NCBI RefSeq assembly: GCF_001187505.1
Contig: NZ_CP012150.1
Location: 4,154,001 to 4,218,000, forward strand
Direction: 5' to 3'
DNA from: Mycolicibacterium goodii
Lineage (GTDB): Bacteria; Actinomycetota; Actinomycetes; Mycobacteriales; Mycobacteriaceae
Length of the DNA: 64,000 nt
Position 1 is the first letter of the stretch, and every line of letters begins with the position of its first letter. Positions 42,503 to 51,676 of this stretch are shown here, one piece after another. The notes beneath the pieces were generated by a model that ran no database searches, was not told where the DNA came from, and was given only the letters and a program-made list of their open reading frames with translations. Made by a program: the position numbers and the translations under genes.

Positions 42503-43290
42503 CATCAATCAGCAGTGTGTACGCCTTGAAGTATGCAAGCCGACCCGAATGTCGAGCGAGCGAGGCCTTCTACCGGTATGACCTCTACGGTGAATCCGAT
42601 CGTGCGATCGGCATGGACTACTTCTTCTGGATTGCGCAGAACGACGACGACAGCGTGGTCATCGACTGCGGGTTCAATCCCGAGATCGGCCGCGCGCGTC
42701 ACCGCGAGATCGAGGTGCCACCAACGGAATTACTGGCCAGAGTCGGTACCAAACCAGCTGATGTGAAGCACGTCGTTCTCAGTCATATGCATTTCGACCA
42801 CGTCGGAAATACCGGCCTCTTCCCGAACGCCACGTTCTACATGGCACGCAAGGAGCTTGAGTATTGGACCGGCCCTTATCGCGACCGCCCGAACTTCTCC
42901 TGGTCGGTCGCGCCCGAAGAGGTCCGCCATCTCGAATCACTCCATCGGGATGGCCGGTTGCTTCTGGTTGACGACGACACGGAAATCGCTCCGGGGATTC
43001 GGACGCTTCGATATCCCGGACACACGCCGGGCCAATTGGTGACAGCGGTCGAATCGGCGGGCCGCACAGTTGTCATAGCGTCGGATGCCGCCCACTACTA
43101 TGCCGAGATCGACCACGACCGGCCCTTCTACATCTTCACCGACATGGAGAAGCTGTTCGCGTCGTATGACTCGCTTCGAGACATGTCATCGAGACCGGAC
43201 GTGGATGTCGTCCCCGGCCATGATCCCCTCGTCAGTCGCCGGTACGCTGAGGTAGAACCAGGCTGCTTTGATCTGACTCGCCAGCGCTGA
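42499..43290 (+). CDS. MBL-fold metallo-hydrolase (type B, AHL-lactonase-like)
   Basis: This 263-residue protein has the metal motif H96-M-H98-F-D100-H101 followed by VGNTGLF, then RYPGHTPGQLV, the metal-bridging Asp in VIASDAAHYY, and the C-terminal His in VVPGHDPLVS. This is the layout of the N-acyl-homoserine lactonase-like family, although many members act on other lactones or esters. It is the intact counterpart of the pseudogene at 17983-18793. The ATGA overlap with the MHS permease couples uptake and hydrolysis. No signal peptide. Confidence 0.88.
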   Translation: MTSISSVYALKYASRPECRASEAFYRYDLYGESDRAIGMDYFFWIAQNDDDSVVIDCGFNPEIGRARHREIEVPPTELLARVGTKPADVKHVVLSHMHFDHVGNTGLFPNATFYMARKELEYWTGPYRDRPNFSWSVAPEEVRHLESLHRDGRLLLVDDDTEIAPGIRTLRYPGHTPGQLVTAVESAGRTVVIASDAAHYYAEIDHDRPFYIFTDMEKLFASYDSLRDMSSRPDVDVVPGHDPLVSRRYAEVEPGCFDLTRQR

Positions 43291-43337
43291 GAATCCCTCA
43301 GCGGAGATGCGTTGGTCGAAGCATCGGGGAACGTACG

Positions 43338-45488
43338 TCACAACAGCTTGTCGAGTGTGATCGGCAGGTCGGTCACGCGTTTGCCGGTCGCGTTGAACAC
43401 CGCATTGGCGACCGCCGCCGGGACGCCGACGATGACCACCTCGGCGAGGCCTTTGACGCCCAGTGGGTTGGCGACGGTGTCCTCGGCGGGCAGGAATTCC
43501 GCCTCCAGGGCGGGGATGTCTGCGTGGACGGGCACCAGGTAGTCGGCCAGATTGGCGTTGATGATCCGCCCGTCCCGGTGGTCGAGGTGGGTGCCTTCGA
43601 GCAGCGCCATGCCGATGCCACCGACCAAGCCGCCGATGGCCTGGCTGTGCGCGAGCTTCGGGTTGACGATGCGGCCGGCGTCGTAGACAGCGTGCATGCG
43701 CCGGATCCGCACGGTACCCAGCAGTTCGTCGACCGCGACCTCGGCGAACACCGCGCCGTAGGCGTACAGCGAGTACCGGTCGTCGGCGTCGTCGGGTGCC
43801 CAATCTTGCCGGGAATCAAGGGTGTTCCAGTTGCGCCGGCGCAGCAGGTCCTGGTACGTCTCGCCGCGGGACGGCTCGCCGGTGGCGAACATCCGGCCGT
43901 CGGCGACGCTGACCTGGTTAGGTGCCAGGCCATTGAGCGGGGACGCTGGGTCGACCACTGCGGTGCGAATGAACCGGTCGCGCAGCATGTTCGCCGCAGT
44001 ATGCACAGCCGAGCCGACACTGGCCATGGTCATCGAGCCACCGTGTAGCGGTGCAGGCGGAAAGCGGCTGTCGCCCAAAGCGAACCGGACTCGATTCATC
44101 GGGATGCCCAGCGCGTCGGCGGCCACCTGGGTCATCGAGGTGTAGGTGCCTGGCCCCATGTCGATGGTGCCCGACTCCACGACGATGGTCCCGTCTGCAT
44201 TGGCCCGCGCTACGGCGGCGGAATTCGACCGGAGAGTGTGGTACGCCGCTGCAGCAGTGCCGAATCCGATCAGCTGATTGCCGTCGCGGGTCGTCCGTGG
44301 CACCTGATTGCGCCGTGACCAGTCGAACGCGGCGGCGCCCTGTTCGAAGCACTCGGTCAGACGGCGAGTGGAGAACGGTAGACCCTCCTCCTGGTTGGCG
44401 GCGGGCTCGTTGCGACGTCGCAGTTCGATCGGGTCCAGCCCGAGCCGGTGGGCTAGGTCGTCCATCGCGCATTCCATGGAGTAGGCACCGGTGACGGTGC
44501 CCGGCCCGCGCATCGGGCAGGCAGGGTTGACATCCAGAGGCACGATCCTGGCGGTCGAACGCATGTTGGGTGAGGTGTACATGAACCGCGCGTACGGCGT
44601 GAGATTCTCCAGATACTGTGCATAGCGCGAGGTTTCGATCGACACTTCGTGGATGATGGAGCCGATTCTGCCCGAGCGATCCGCGCCGATTGCCAATCGC
44701 TGACGGCTGGTGGGGCGGTAGCCGACGACGCCGTAGTTTTGCTTGCGGGTGAGCACGAGCTTGACCGGGCGGCCCATCTCCCGCGCGGCGAAGGCGGTGA
44801 GCAACTGGTGCGGCCACACCTTGAGTGCGCTGCCGAATGCGCCTCCCACGAACGGGCTGATGATATGCACGTCCTCGGCGCGTATGCCGAGAGCATCGGC
44901 ATACATCGGTTGATGGGTGGACAGGCCCTGTACCTTGTCCCACACCGTGAGCCGGTCACCGTCCCACTGGGCGACCGTGGCGGGCAGTTCCATGGCGTTG
45001 TGGTTGTTGCGCTCGATGGCGTAGCGAAGGTCGCTGACCACGGCCGCGGACCGCAGTGCCTCGTCGGGGTTTCCACGGCTGTAATCCGGTGTGCGCGTGT
45101 TCGGTTCGGGGGTGGTTCCTGGCCCGGATATTTCGGTGACGTGATCCGTGGCGGTGCAGCGCACCTCGACCAGGGTGGCGCCGTGCCGAGCAGCCTCCGA
45201 GGTCGCGCCGATCACGATCGCGACCGGTTGGTCGAAGGAGGCGACCTGCTTCGGGTCGAAAGGCAGAGTGATGCGGTTGAAGTCGGTGAAGATACGCAGC
45301 ACACCGGGGTGCCGTTCCGCCGCTGCGGTGTCTATGCCAGTGACGGTGCCGCGCGCGACGTTGCTGCCGACCAGGGCGGCGTACACCATGTTGTCCCTGA
45401 TGTTGTCGGCCGCGTAGGTGGCTTTTCCGGTGACCTTGAGCGCGCCGTCGATGCGGGGAATGGGCTGACCGGTCACCGGTGCGCTCAT
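43338..45488 (-). CDS. paoC: Aldehyde oxidoreductase molybdenum-binding subunit (PaoC-like)
   Basis: This 716-residue xanthine-oxidase-family large subunit starts at ATG 45488, overlapping paoB by ATGA. It begins PIPRIDGALKVTGKATYAADN and ends in LPITLDKLL. The catalytic Glu is in KGLAEVV (Glu683), where the usual Gly before Glu is Ala. Molybdenum cofactor loops include FVGGAFGSALKVWPH and GPGTYTSMTQVAADALG. It has no signal peptide of its own; in E. coli PaoABC the complex is exported with the Tat-signal-bearing small subunit. No PaoD/XdhC-type maturation chaperone gene is seen nearby. Confidence 0.88.
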   Translation of the reverse strand: MSAPVTGQPIPRIDGALKVTGKATYAADNIRDNMVYAALVGSNVARGTVTGIDTAAAERHPGVLRIFTDFNRITLPFDPKQVASFDQPVAIVIGATSEAARHGATLVEVRCTATDHVTEISGPGTTPEPNTRTPDYSRGNPDEALRSAAVVSDLRYAIERNNHNAMELPATVAQWDGDRLTVWDKVQGLSTHQPMYADALGIRAEDVHIISPFVGGAFGSALKVWPHQLLTAFAAREMGRPVKLVLTRKQNYGVVGYRPTSRQRLAIGADRSGRIGSIIHEVSIETSRYAQYLENLTPYARFMYTSPNMRSTARIVPLDVNPACPMRGPGTVTGAYSMECAMDDLAHRLGLDPIELRRRNEPAANQEEGLPFSTRRLTECFEQGAAAFDWSRRNQVPRTTRDGNQLIGFGTAAAAYHTLRSNSAAVARANADGTIVVESGTIDMGPGTYTSMTQVAADALGIPMNRVRFALGDSRFPPAPLHGGSMTMASVGSAVHTAANMLRDRFIRTAVVDPASPLNGLAPNQVSVADGRMFATGEPSRGETYQDLLRRRNWNTLDSRQDWAPDDADDRYSLYAYGAVFAEVAVDELLGTVRIRRMHAVYDAGRIVNPKLAHSQAIGGLVGGIGMALLEGTHLDHRDGRIINANLADYLVPVHADIPALEAEFLPAEDTVANPLGVKGLAEVVIVGVPAAVANAVFNATGKRVTDLPITLDKLL

Positions 45489-46462
45489 GGCATTCCTCCA
45501 ATCGTGGTCAACTGACGTTCGACCGTGCGTTTGACTAATTCGACCTTGAATCCGTTCTCCGACAAGGGTTTGGCGCCGTCGGCGGCCGTGGAGGCCGCCG
45601 TCCGCCAGAGGTCCGCGCTCGGCGCCCGCCCGACGAGGGCTCGCTCGACGGAGGGCAGCCGCCACGGGACGGTGCCCACGCCGCCCACAGCAACCCGTGC
45701 ACCGCGGATTGTGCCGCCGGTGATGTCGAGCCCGACTGCGGCAGAGGTCAACGCGAACTCATACGATTCGCGGTCACGCACCTTCAAATACCCGGACCTT
45801 CGCGCCTCGGCGCTCATCGGCACCTCGACGCCGGTGATCAGTTCACCTGGACGCAGGTTGTGCTCCTGATCGGGGGTGGTACCCGGTTGACGGAAGAACT
45901 CGTCGATCGGGATTCGGCGTTCCCCGTCGGCATCCCGTGCGATCACCACGGCGTCCAGCGCGACCAGGGCTACCGCCACGTCGGACGGGTGGGTGGCCAC
46001 ACAGGCATCGCTGGTGCCCAGGATGGCGTGCGTGCGGTTGCGGCCGCCGACCGCTCCGCAGCCTGTCCCTGGACTGCGCCGATTGCATGCCGTCGTCACA
46101 TCGCGGAAGTACAGACACCGCGGGCGCTGCATTAGATTGCCGCCTATGGACGCCATATTGCGCAACTGGGCCGATGCGCTCAGCTCCAGCGACTGCGCGA
46201 TCATCGGGAACTGTTCGCGCACACCTGGATGCGCCGCCAACTCCGACATCCGCACCAGTGAACCGATCCGCAGCGTCGCCGGTTGCAGGTCGATGTCGCG
46301 GTAGGGCAGCGCGTTGATGTCGACGACCGCTTCGGGCCGCTCCACCGTTTCGCGCATCAGGTCGACGAGGGTGGTGCCGCCCGCGATGTAGCGGGAGCCG
46401 GACTGTGCCGCAGACAGGGCGGCTTGCTCGTCGGCGGCCTTGCTGAACCGGAACGGATACAT
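45485..46462 (-). CDS. paoB: Aldehyde oxidoreductase FAD-binding subunit (PaoB-like, extra Fe-S cysteines)
   Basis: This 325-residue CO-dehydrogenase-flavoprotein-type subunit has FAD motifs AGGTTLVDLM and ASIGGNLMQR. Between them and the C-terminal domain are Cys116, Cys126, Cys135 and Cys154 (PRCLYFRDVTTACNRRSPGTGC, cited by ends, and SDACVATHPSD), the pattern that in PaoB binds an additional [4Fe-4S] cluster and separates this branch from xanthine dehydrogenases. It passes electrons from the [2Fe-2S] subunit to FAD. ATG 46462 lies 5 bp after the paoA stop. It has no own export signal. Confidence 0.87.
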   Translation of the reverse strand: MYPFRFSKAADEQAALSAAQSGSRYIAGGTTLVDLMRETVERPEAVVDINALPYRDIDLQPATLRIGSLVRMSELAAHPGVREQFPMIAQSLELSASAQLRNMASIGGNLMQRPRCLYFRDVTTACNRRSPGTGCGAVGGRNRTHAILGTSDACVATHPSDVAVALVALDAVVIARDADGERRIPIDEFFRQPGTTPDQEHNLRPGELITGVEVPMSAEARRSGYLKVRDRESYEFALTSAAVGLDITGGTIRGARVAVGGVGTVPWRLPSVERALVGRAPSADLWRTAASTAADGAKPLSENGFKVELVKRTVERQLTTIGGMP

Positions 46463-46467
46463 GGTGG

Positions 46468-47064
46468 CTATACCTCCCGGGCCGCGCGGGCCACCGCCGT
46501 CGCGATGTTGGTGTACGCGCCGCAGCGACAGATGTTGCCGCTCATCCATTCTCGAATCTCTTCGGGAGATCCCGTGTGGCCCTCGCTGATACAGCCGACG
46601 CCGGACATGATCTGTCCCGGAGTGCAGTAGCCGCACTGGAACGCATCCTCGTCGATGAAGGCCCGTTGCAGCGGGTGCAGCCGCTCGCCGTCGGACAGTC
46701 CCTCGATGGTGGTGACCTCGGCGCCGTCGTGCATCACCGCCAGGGCCAGGCAGGAGACGACCCGTTGGTCGTTCACCAGGACGGTGCAGGCACCGCACGC
46801 GCCGTGATCGCACCCCTTCTTGGTGCCGGTGAGCTCGGCCCGTTCTCGCAGCATGTCCAGCAGGGATGTGCGATTGTCGACCGTCAGCTCGCGTTCGTCG
46901 CCGTTGATGCGCATCCGCACCGTCGACGTCTGCATATCTGCGGCCTCGTCGTCGTCCCCGCATCCGGCGAACAGCGGTGCGGCCACCACCGCGCCGCCGA
47001 CCACGGCGGCGCCGCCGACGAAGGTGCGACGGTCGATTTCCCACCGGTGTCGTGGTTCGGTCAT
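46468..47064 (-). CDS. paoA: Aldehyde oxidoreductase [2Fe-2S] subunit with Tat signal (PaoA-like)
   Basis: This 198-residue protein has a twin-arginine leader (DRRTFVGGA, Arg12-Arg13) followed by a hydrophobic stretch and a lipobox-like FAGC at Cys35. The plant-type cluster is Cys85, 90, 93, 105 (KKGCDHGACGAC) and the second cluster Cys144, 147, 179, 181 (QCGYCTPGQ, NICRCGAY). The sequence closely follows E. coli PaoA as I remember it, including TKKGCDHG and LAVMHDGAEVTTIEGL. Export of the assembled complex by Tat is therefore expected. It overlaps the CMD lipoprotein gene by ATGA. Confidence 0.9.
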   Translation of the reverse strand: MTEPRHRWEIDRRTFVGGAAVVGGAVVAAPLFAGCGDDDEAADMQTSTVRMRINGDERELTVDNRTSLLDMLRERAELTGTKKGCDHGACGACTVLVNDQRVVSCLALAVMHDGAEVTTIEGLSDGERLHPLQRAFIDEDAFQCGYCTPGQIMSGVGCISEGHTGSPEEIREWMSGNICRCGAYTNIATAVARAAREV

Positions 47065-47852
47065 GGTCGTGCCTCGAATACTTCCTTGAAAACGGGCATC
47101 GCCGAGAAGGCCCGCGGCCAGCCCGCATAGAAGGCCAGCTGAGTAAGCACCTCGTTGGCCTGGGCCTCGGTCAAGCCGTTGTCCATCGCGATATTGAGGT
47201 GCGAGGTGATCTGGCCGGTCAGCCCGGTAGCCACCAATGCGCTCACCGTCGTCAGGCTTCGGTCTCGCGGCGGGAGGTCCGGTCGCAGCCAGAGGTCGGT
47301 GAACAGCACGTCGGTCGTGAAGTGCTGCACACCCTGCCCCGTGGTGCCATGGGTGCTCTCGACGCGAGCCCTGCGCGCGGACTCAAACTCCTGGTCGATC
47401 GGGAGAAGCTCGGGGGGCTTGGCGTCGGGAAGCTGGTCGGTGCCGATGTCGCGGGCGGTGAACACCGGCTTGGCGGCCTCGACGGCTGCCATGGCATTGG
47501 GCCAGCCGGAGTAGAACGCGAGGTGGGTGATGATCTCGGAGAGCTGCGCCGGTGTGACGCCGTTGTCGAGCGCGCGGTTCATGTAGAACGGCAGCTCTGC
47601 TATCTGGTTACGGGCGATCATCGCTGCCACCGTGACGATGCTGCGCTCTCGCGGGGCGAGGTCGGGCCGCTGCCACAGCTGGTTCTCCAGCACCTCGTCG
47701 CCATAGCGTTTCAGTGCCGGTGATATCGAGTCCACAGATTCCACCTGTGCGGTCGGATCGGCGTCACCAGAGGGGCTCGATTCCGAACACGCGGTGGCGA
47801 GAACCGCCGAGGCGAGTGCCGCGGTCAAAAGGGAAAGCTTGTTCAGTCTCAT
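47061..47852 (-). CDS. Carboxymuconolactone decarboxylase-like lipoprotein (two CMD domains)
   Basis: This 263-residue protein has a signal peptide with lipobox VLATAC (Cys22). Two CMD domains follow: one with [22 protein letters not shown] and [22 protein letters not shown] sequence (about 60-140), the second with [21 protein letters not shown] and [14 protein letters not shown] (about 175-255). It is predicted to be anchored on the outer face of the membrane. The neighbouring secreted cupin forms a pairing often seen as fused CMD-cupin proteins. Its chemistry is unknown; CMD folds can be decarboxylases or thiol peroxidases, but no CxxC is present. Confidence 0.87.
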   Translation of the reverse strand: MRLNKLSLLTAALASAVLATACSESSPSGDADPTAQVESVDSISPALKRYGDEVLENQLWQRPDLAPRERSIVTVAAMIARNQIAELPFYMNRALDNGVTPAQLSEIITHLAFYSGWPNAMAAVEAAKPVFTARDIGTDQLPDAKPPELLPIDQEFESARRARVESTHGTTGQGVQHFTTDVLFTDLWLRPDLPPRDRSLTTVSALVATGLTGQITSHLNIAMDNGLTEAQANEVLTQLAFYAGWPRAFSAMPVFKEVFEARP

Positions 47853-47862
47853 CGTGTCTCTC

Positions 47863-48345
47863 TCAGCTCAGGTACTGTGCTTCGGTGACCTGCTCCATCC
47901 AGGTCACGCGGACGCCGTCGACGGCCTCAGCGATGGCAATGTGGGTCATGTCGTCGCCCGCCTTCGCCCCGTGCCAGTGCTTGACGCCGGGCGGGATCCG
48001 CACCACATCGCCCGGTGTCATCTGCTGTTTCGGGCCACCCCAGCTCTGCACCCAGCCGACGCCCTCGGTGATGATCAGAGTCTGTCCTGCCGGGTGGCTG
48101 TGCCAGGCGGTGCGAGCACCGGGTTCGAAGCTGACCTGGCCGCCCGACATGTCCGAGTAGTCGGTGGCGTCGAACAGCGGCTTGCTGTGGGCCTCACCGG
48201 TGAAGTTCGTCGGCGCTACAGGTTGGGATGCGCGCGAACCGTCGGGCGAGACCTCGATCTCCGGTCTATCCGCATGCGCGGGAGCCACACCCGCTCCCAG
48301 AACGGCTATCACCAGAATCGTCACGGCTTTCGTCGAATGATGCAC
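47863..48345 (-). CDS. Secreted cupin-domain protein ((R)-mandelonitrile-lyase-like)
   Basis: This 160-residue protein has a Sec signal peptide ([19 protein letters not shown], cleavage after AHA). The single cupin has [20 protein letters not shown] and [18 protein letters not shown], the small cupin type named after (R)-mandelonitrile lyase and often found with CMD proteins. The His residues could hold a metal. It lies 10 bp upstream of the CMD lipoprotein in the transcript. It is distinct from the two cytoplasmic cupins at 26816-27628. Confidence 0.87.
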   Translation of the reverse strand: MHHSTKAVTILVIAVLGAGVAPAHADRPEIEVSPDGSRASQPVAPTNFTGEAHSKPLFDATDYSDMSGGQVSFEPGARTAWHSHPAGQTLIITEGVGWVQSWGGPKQQMTPGDVVRIPPGVKHWHGAKAGDDMTHIAIAEAVDGVRVTWMEQVTEAQYLS

Positions 48346-48353
48346 ATGTCTCC

Positions 48354-49433
48354 CTACCGGCCGTCAAGGCCCTTGTCCGCCAAGAAGTTTGATACTTGGT
48401 CCGCGATCTCGACATTGTTCAGATCCGAGAACGGGAAGTGGGTGTTGCCGTGAATCCCGGCCTCCGGCAAGTGGACAACTGTCACGTCGCCGCCGTGCCG
48501 GTTTACCGCGTCGCGCCATAGCCGTGCCATTTCCAGGCGAGCGCGCCAACTATCTTGCGCCGGCATATTCGTGGGTTCGCTGGGGATGTTGTCGCCGTAG
48601 TAGATGACGATCGGGATCTTGGTGAGGGCGATGAACCGGTCCATCGGCACAGCCTCGGCAGCGACTGTGTCGTAGGAATTGCGGATCGGCGGGGGAACCT
48701 CGCCTTGGGGAAAGACGAATCCGCTGCCCGGTTCGAACGACACGATGCTCTTCACCTGCGGGTTCTTCATTGCGGTCAGCCAGCCCGGCCCGCCGCCCTG
48801 TGAATGAGTGAACAGGATGCCGTCGCCGATGCGGTCAAACAGGGCGGACATCGCGTCGGAGACGACGTTCGCGTCGAAGGGACCGGTGTTCGGAGTCATC
48901 TGCCGGAAGTATTGATCCAGGACTTCCGGTTTGTCCGAGAACTGGACGCCGGGGAACATGTCCGGCCACGTTCCCACACGGAACTGGTTGAACCACATCT
49001 GTTCATCCGGCGTCGGGTTGATCGTGGTGCCCACCATGCTCCGCCCAGCGTCGCCGCGTCGTGGCTGGTCGACGAGGTAGGTGGAATAGCCCCGCCGTAG
49101 GAACAGATTCTGGAATCCCTCCCGCCCGTCCGGGGTGGTCTCCCAGGTACGGGAGAACTGGCCTGCACCATGCAGCATGACCAAAGGAAGTTTCCGGGCA
49201 TTCTCCGGAACCTGATAGAACGTGTACGCGTGATCACCGTGATAGGTCTGGCCCTGTGGCTGTGAGGGCTTGAACTGGTCGAACTGACCAGGCGCAGTTG
49301 TCATCGTTCCGCCGACGGCGAAGCTGCCCTGATCCGCGATTGTGAGGGCGTTCTCGGTTTCTACGCCGTTCGAGTTGCACGCCGTGAGGAGCGCGGCTGC
49401 GGTGAGGCAGGCGGCGAGGATCTTGGTTCGCAT
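48354..49433 (-). CDS. Alpha/beta hydrolase lipoprotein (esterase 713-like)
   Basis: This 359-residue protein has an N-terminal lipoprotein signal (AALLTAC, Cys19). The hydrolase part has the oxyanion strand PLVMLHGAGQFS, nucleophile Ser211 in FTHSQGGGPGW, an acid Glu in VSFEPGSGFVF, and the C-terminal HGNTHFPFSDLNN with catalytic His. This combination resembles the esterase 713 branch. It is anchored outside the cell membrane and could release an aldehyde or alcohol for the exported aldehyde oxidoreductase encoded in the same operon. Confidence 0.86.
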   Translation of the reverse strand: MRTKILAACLTAAALLTACNSNGVETENALTIADQGSFAVGGTMTTAPGQFDQFKPSQPQGQTYHGDHAYTFYQVPENARKLPLVMLHGAGQFSRTWETTPDGREGFQNLFLRRGYSTYLVDQPRRGDAGRSMVGTTINPTPDEQMWFNQFRVGTWPDMFPGVQFSDKPEVLDQYFRQMTPNTGPFDANVVSDAMSALFDRIGDGILFTHSQGGGPGWLTAMKNPQVKSIVSFEPGSGFVFPQGEVPPPIRNSYDTVAAEAVPMDRFIALTKIPIVIYYGDNIPSEPTNMPAQDSWRARLEMARLWRDAVNRHGGDVTVVHLPEAGIHGNTHFPFSDLNNVEIADQVSNFLADKGLDGR

Positions 49434-49451
49434 GCCAGTAAAGGCCTTTCG

Positions 49452-50123
49452 TCAGTTGATCAAGGTGTGGCTGCGCAGCCAGGTGTCGATGGCGTCACCT
49501 GAGTCCGCGACTTCCTCGCCCTGCACCGCCAGCCCGCGCTCGACGGTCGAGGTGCTCAGGGCTCGGCGGTAAAAGTCGTCGATCCCGGACATGCCGCTGA
49601 CTGCGTAGGTGACCAGGGGCAGGACCGTTTTGCCGCCGAGATCTACCGCGTCGATGAAGGTCGACATGATTCGGGGCGCGCGGTTGCTCCACACGGGACT
49701 GCCGAGGATGACGACGTCGTACGGTCTGATGTCGGGCAGTGCCGCGGCGATGGCCGGCAGCGCATTGGCATCCTGCTCGGCAGTGTTCCTGGCGACTGTC
49801 GCATCGTAGGCGTCGGGGTAGCGGTCGACCGGCTCGATCTTGTAGAGGTCGGCAGCGGTGCGGTCGCGGATCATGCCGGCCACGACTTCGGTGTTGCCGA
49901 CAGTCAGATTGCGTCGCCCGCCGTAGTGGTAGTTCTCACCCGCGCGGGAAAAGTACGCCACGAGGACCCGCCGTCTCGCGAAGGGTGTGTCGGTCGTGAC
50001 CGGCGTGGCTGGAGTTGGGACAGGCATCGTCGGGCGGCGCGTGCAACCCGATAGTGCCGCGGCAATTCCGGCTGTGCCCAAGGCAGCGGCCTGCAGCAGG
50101 CCTCGGCGCGAGAATCGATTCAT
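49452..50123 (-). CDS. Tat-exported flavodoxin-like protein
   Basis: This 223-residue protein begins MNRFSRRGLLQAAALG, a twin-arginine leader, with a lipobox-like ALSGC at the end of the hydrophobic stretch. The rest is a flavodoxin fold: RRVLVAYFSRAGENYHYGG (phosphate loop with S-x-A-G-x-N), IRPYDVVILGSPVWSNRAP and TYAVSGMSG. FMN-binding exported flavodoxins of this kind occur with periplasmic redox enzymes. It is first in the operon that leads to paoABC and may be an electron carrier or an FMN reductase. Confidence 0.87.
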   Translation of the reverse strand: MNRFSRRGLLQAAALGTAGIAAALSGCTRRPTMPVPTPATPVTTDTPFARRRVLVAYFSRAGENYHYGGRRNLTVGNTEVVAGMIRDRTAADLYKIEPVDRYPDAYDATVARNTAEQDANALPAIAAALPDIRPYDVVILGSPVWSNRAPRIMSTFIDAVDLGGKTVLPLVTYAVSGMSGIDDFYRRALSTSTVERGLAVQGEEVADSGDAIDTWLRSHTLIN

Positions 50124-50498
50124 TCAATGATGCTCCTTTGTGCAGATTCGATTGGACACGCGATCGGCGCATCGAAACAGGCACTGTCGTTGCTGGTAAT
50201 GCCAGTGCCTGGATGGCCAGAGGTGAGCGCGAACCGCACCTTGCAGAACGTGGCGGCGACGGGGATCTTTGGCTCAGCGCGAGCCCACTTTCTCAGCGGC
50301 GAACTTCTGACCGGCTGCCGGTCCAATTCCTCGAAAGAGAGTGGCTCGCAACCAGTTAGCGATCAAGGGGCAGGTGGCGATCGATCCAGAACGGTCCGCA
50401 GAATGGCATGCTCTCGCCGGCCAGTCCCCAGACGGCATATTGATGCGAGGCAATCAATCTGCACCACGGCAGCGATGGACTTCGCCTAACTCACAAGA
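50124..50498. other. Intergenic region without a recognised gene
   Basis: These 375 bp separate the exported-redox operon from its upstream regulator. Frames here lack a ribosome site or family similarity. No strong inverted repeat was seen. It presumably contains the operon promoter and the regulator's 3' end region. Confidence 0.5.
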
Positions 50499-51392
50499 TT
50501 AGTCATCTGCTGAGATATGCTCGGAGGGAACGCCTTCCTGATTTGCGGCCCATGAAGCCAGAAGTTTAAGACTGTCGGCCGCAGGTGATCCTGGCGGTGC
50601 GGTATAGACGTTCAACTGGAGGTCAGGCTCGGAGGGGAGCTCCATCACCTCGAAGTTCAAGTCCAGCTCACCTACGACTGGATGGCGCAATCTCTTCTGG
50701 CCACTTCGATGTAAGCGCACGTCTTGAGACGCCCATCGCTGGCGGAACAACTCGCTGCGGGTCGATAACTCGCCAATCAGTGCGATCATCCCTTCGTCAT
50801 AGGGGTTGCGGCCAGCTTCGAGCCGAAGCATCGCGGCCGCGTCTCGTGTTACCTGGTCGTAATCGACGAAGAACTGGGCGGCCGCATCGGGATGCAGGTA
50901 GATGAAGCGAGTTGTGTTGGGGGGCCGACGAGGATCAACGAGTATGGGCGAGTATAGAGCTCGTGCCAGCTGGTTCATGGCGAGCAAATCGTGGCGGCGG
51001 TTACGGATCCACGCAGGCGCATCAGTAAGGGCATCAAGAATCTGTTGTAAGGCTGGCCGCACGGTATTTGCGCCGCTGCGCCTGCGCCGTCCGGCGCTAT
51101 TCTGAGATTCACGCGCCAGCGCGAACAAATGTTCACGTTCGGCCTCATCGAGTTGCAGGGCCGATGAGAGGGAGTCGAGGACGCTTTCCGACGCGCCGGC
51201 TAGGCTGCCGCGCTCCATCCGGACGTAGTAATCCACCGAAACGCCCGCAAGCATCGCGACTTCTTCGCGACGCAACCCTTTGACCCGGCGGTTTCCACCG
51301 TAGGCAGGCAGACCTGCCTGCTCTGGGCTGATCCTCGCACGCCGCGTGCTGAGGAACTCACGTATCTCACTGCGTAGGTTCAACGTGCCCAT
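50499..51392 (-). CDS. XRE-family regulator with MmyB-like ligand-binding domain
   Basis: This 297-residue protein is read from ATG 51392 (MGTLNLRSEIREFL). The N-terminal helix-turn-helix is around RRVKGLRREEVAMLAGVSVDYYVRMERG (given by ends, about 37-64). The C-terminal MmyB-type domain (about 110-280) has PAWIRNRRHDLLAMNQLARALY and RNPYDEGMIALIGELSTRSELF. MmyB-like regulators bind a fatty-acid-like or aromatic ligand and usually control a neighbouring reductase or hydrolase gene. Its orientation and position point to control of the flavodoxin-paoABC operon. Confidence 0.9.
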   Translation of the reverse strand: MGTLNLRSEIREFLSTRRARISPEQAGLPAYGGNRRVKGLRREEVAMLAGVSVDYYVRMERGSLAGASESVLDSLSSALQLDEAEREHLFALARESQNSAGRRRRSGANTVRPALQQILDALTDAPAWIRNRRHDLLAMNQLARALYSPILVDPRRPPNTTRFIYLHPDAAAQFFVDYDQVTRDAAAMLRLEAGRNPYDEGMIALIGELSTRSELFRQRWASQDVRLHRSGQKRLRHPVVGELDLNFEVMELPSEPDLQLNVYTAPPGSPAADSLKLLASWAANQEGVPSEHISADD

Positions 51393-51676
51393 GAATGAAC
51401 GGTAGGCCTGGCTGAGGAATCTGTGGAGGTACTTGTAGTACCTCCTTCGTCCGACGCCAGAGAGCCTCTCCAGATACCTACGCATCCCGTTGATTGGTAG
51501 GGAAGTCCGTCTGACCAGTGCTGAGTGTGGTTATTCAGTTTGCTGAGATGACCAAACCGGCGGATTGAGCCTGGGTTACACGGATGGGATTCTGGGAATA
51601 ACGATGGCTTTTCTCGGCGGGGCAGGTTTCCCAACGCTGAACCGGTGTTCGGTTGGGTAGGCAAGGCATACGTGTC

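Noticed and set aside
42499..43290. MBL hydrolase as a quorum-quenching AHL lactonase.
   Set aside because: The metal motif fits the family, but coupling to an MHS importer and catabolic neighbours makes a nutrient lactone or ester more likely; no quorum-sensing gene is present.
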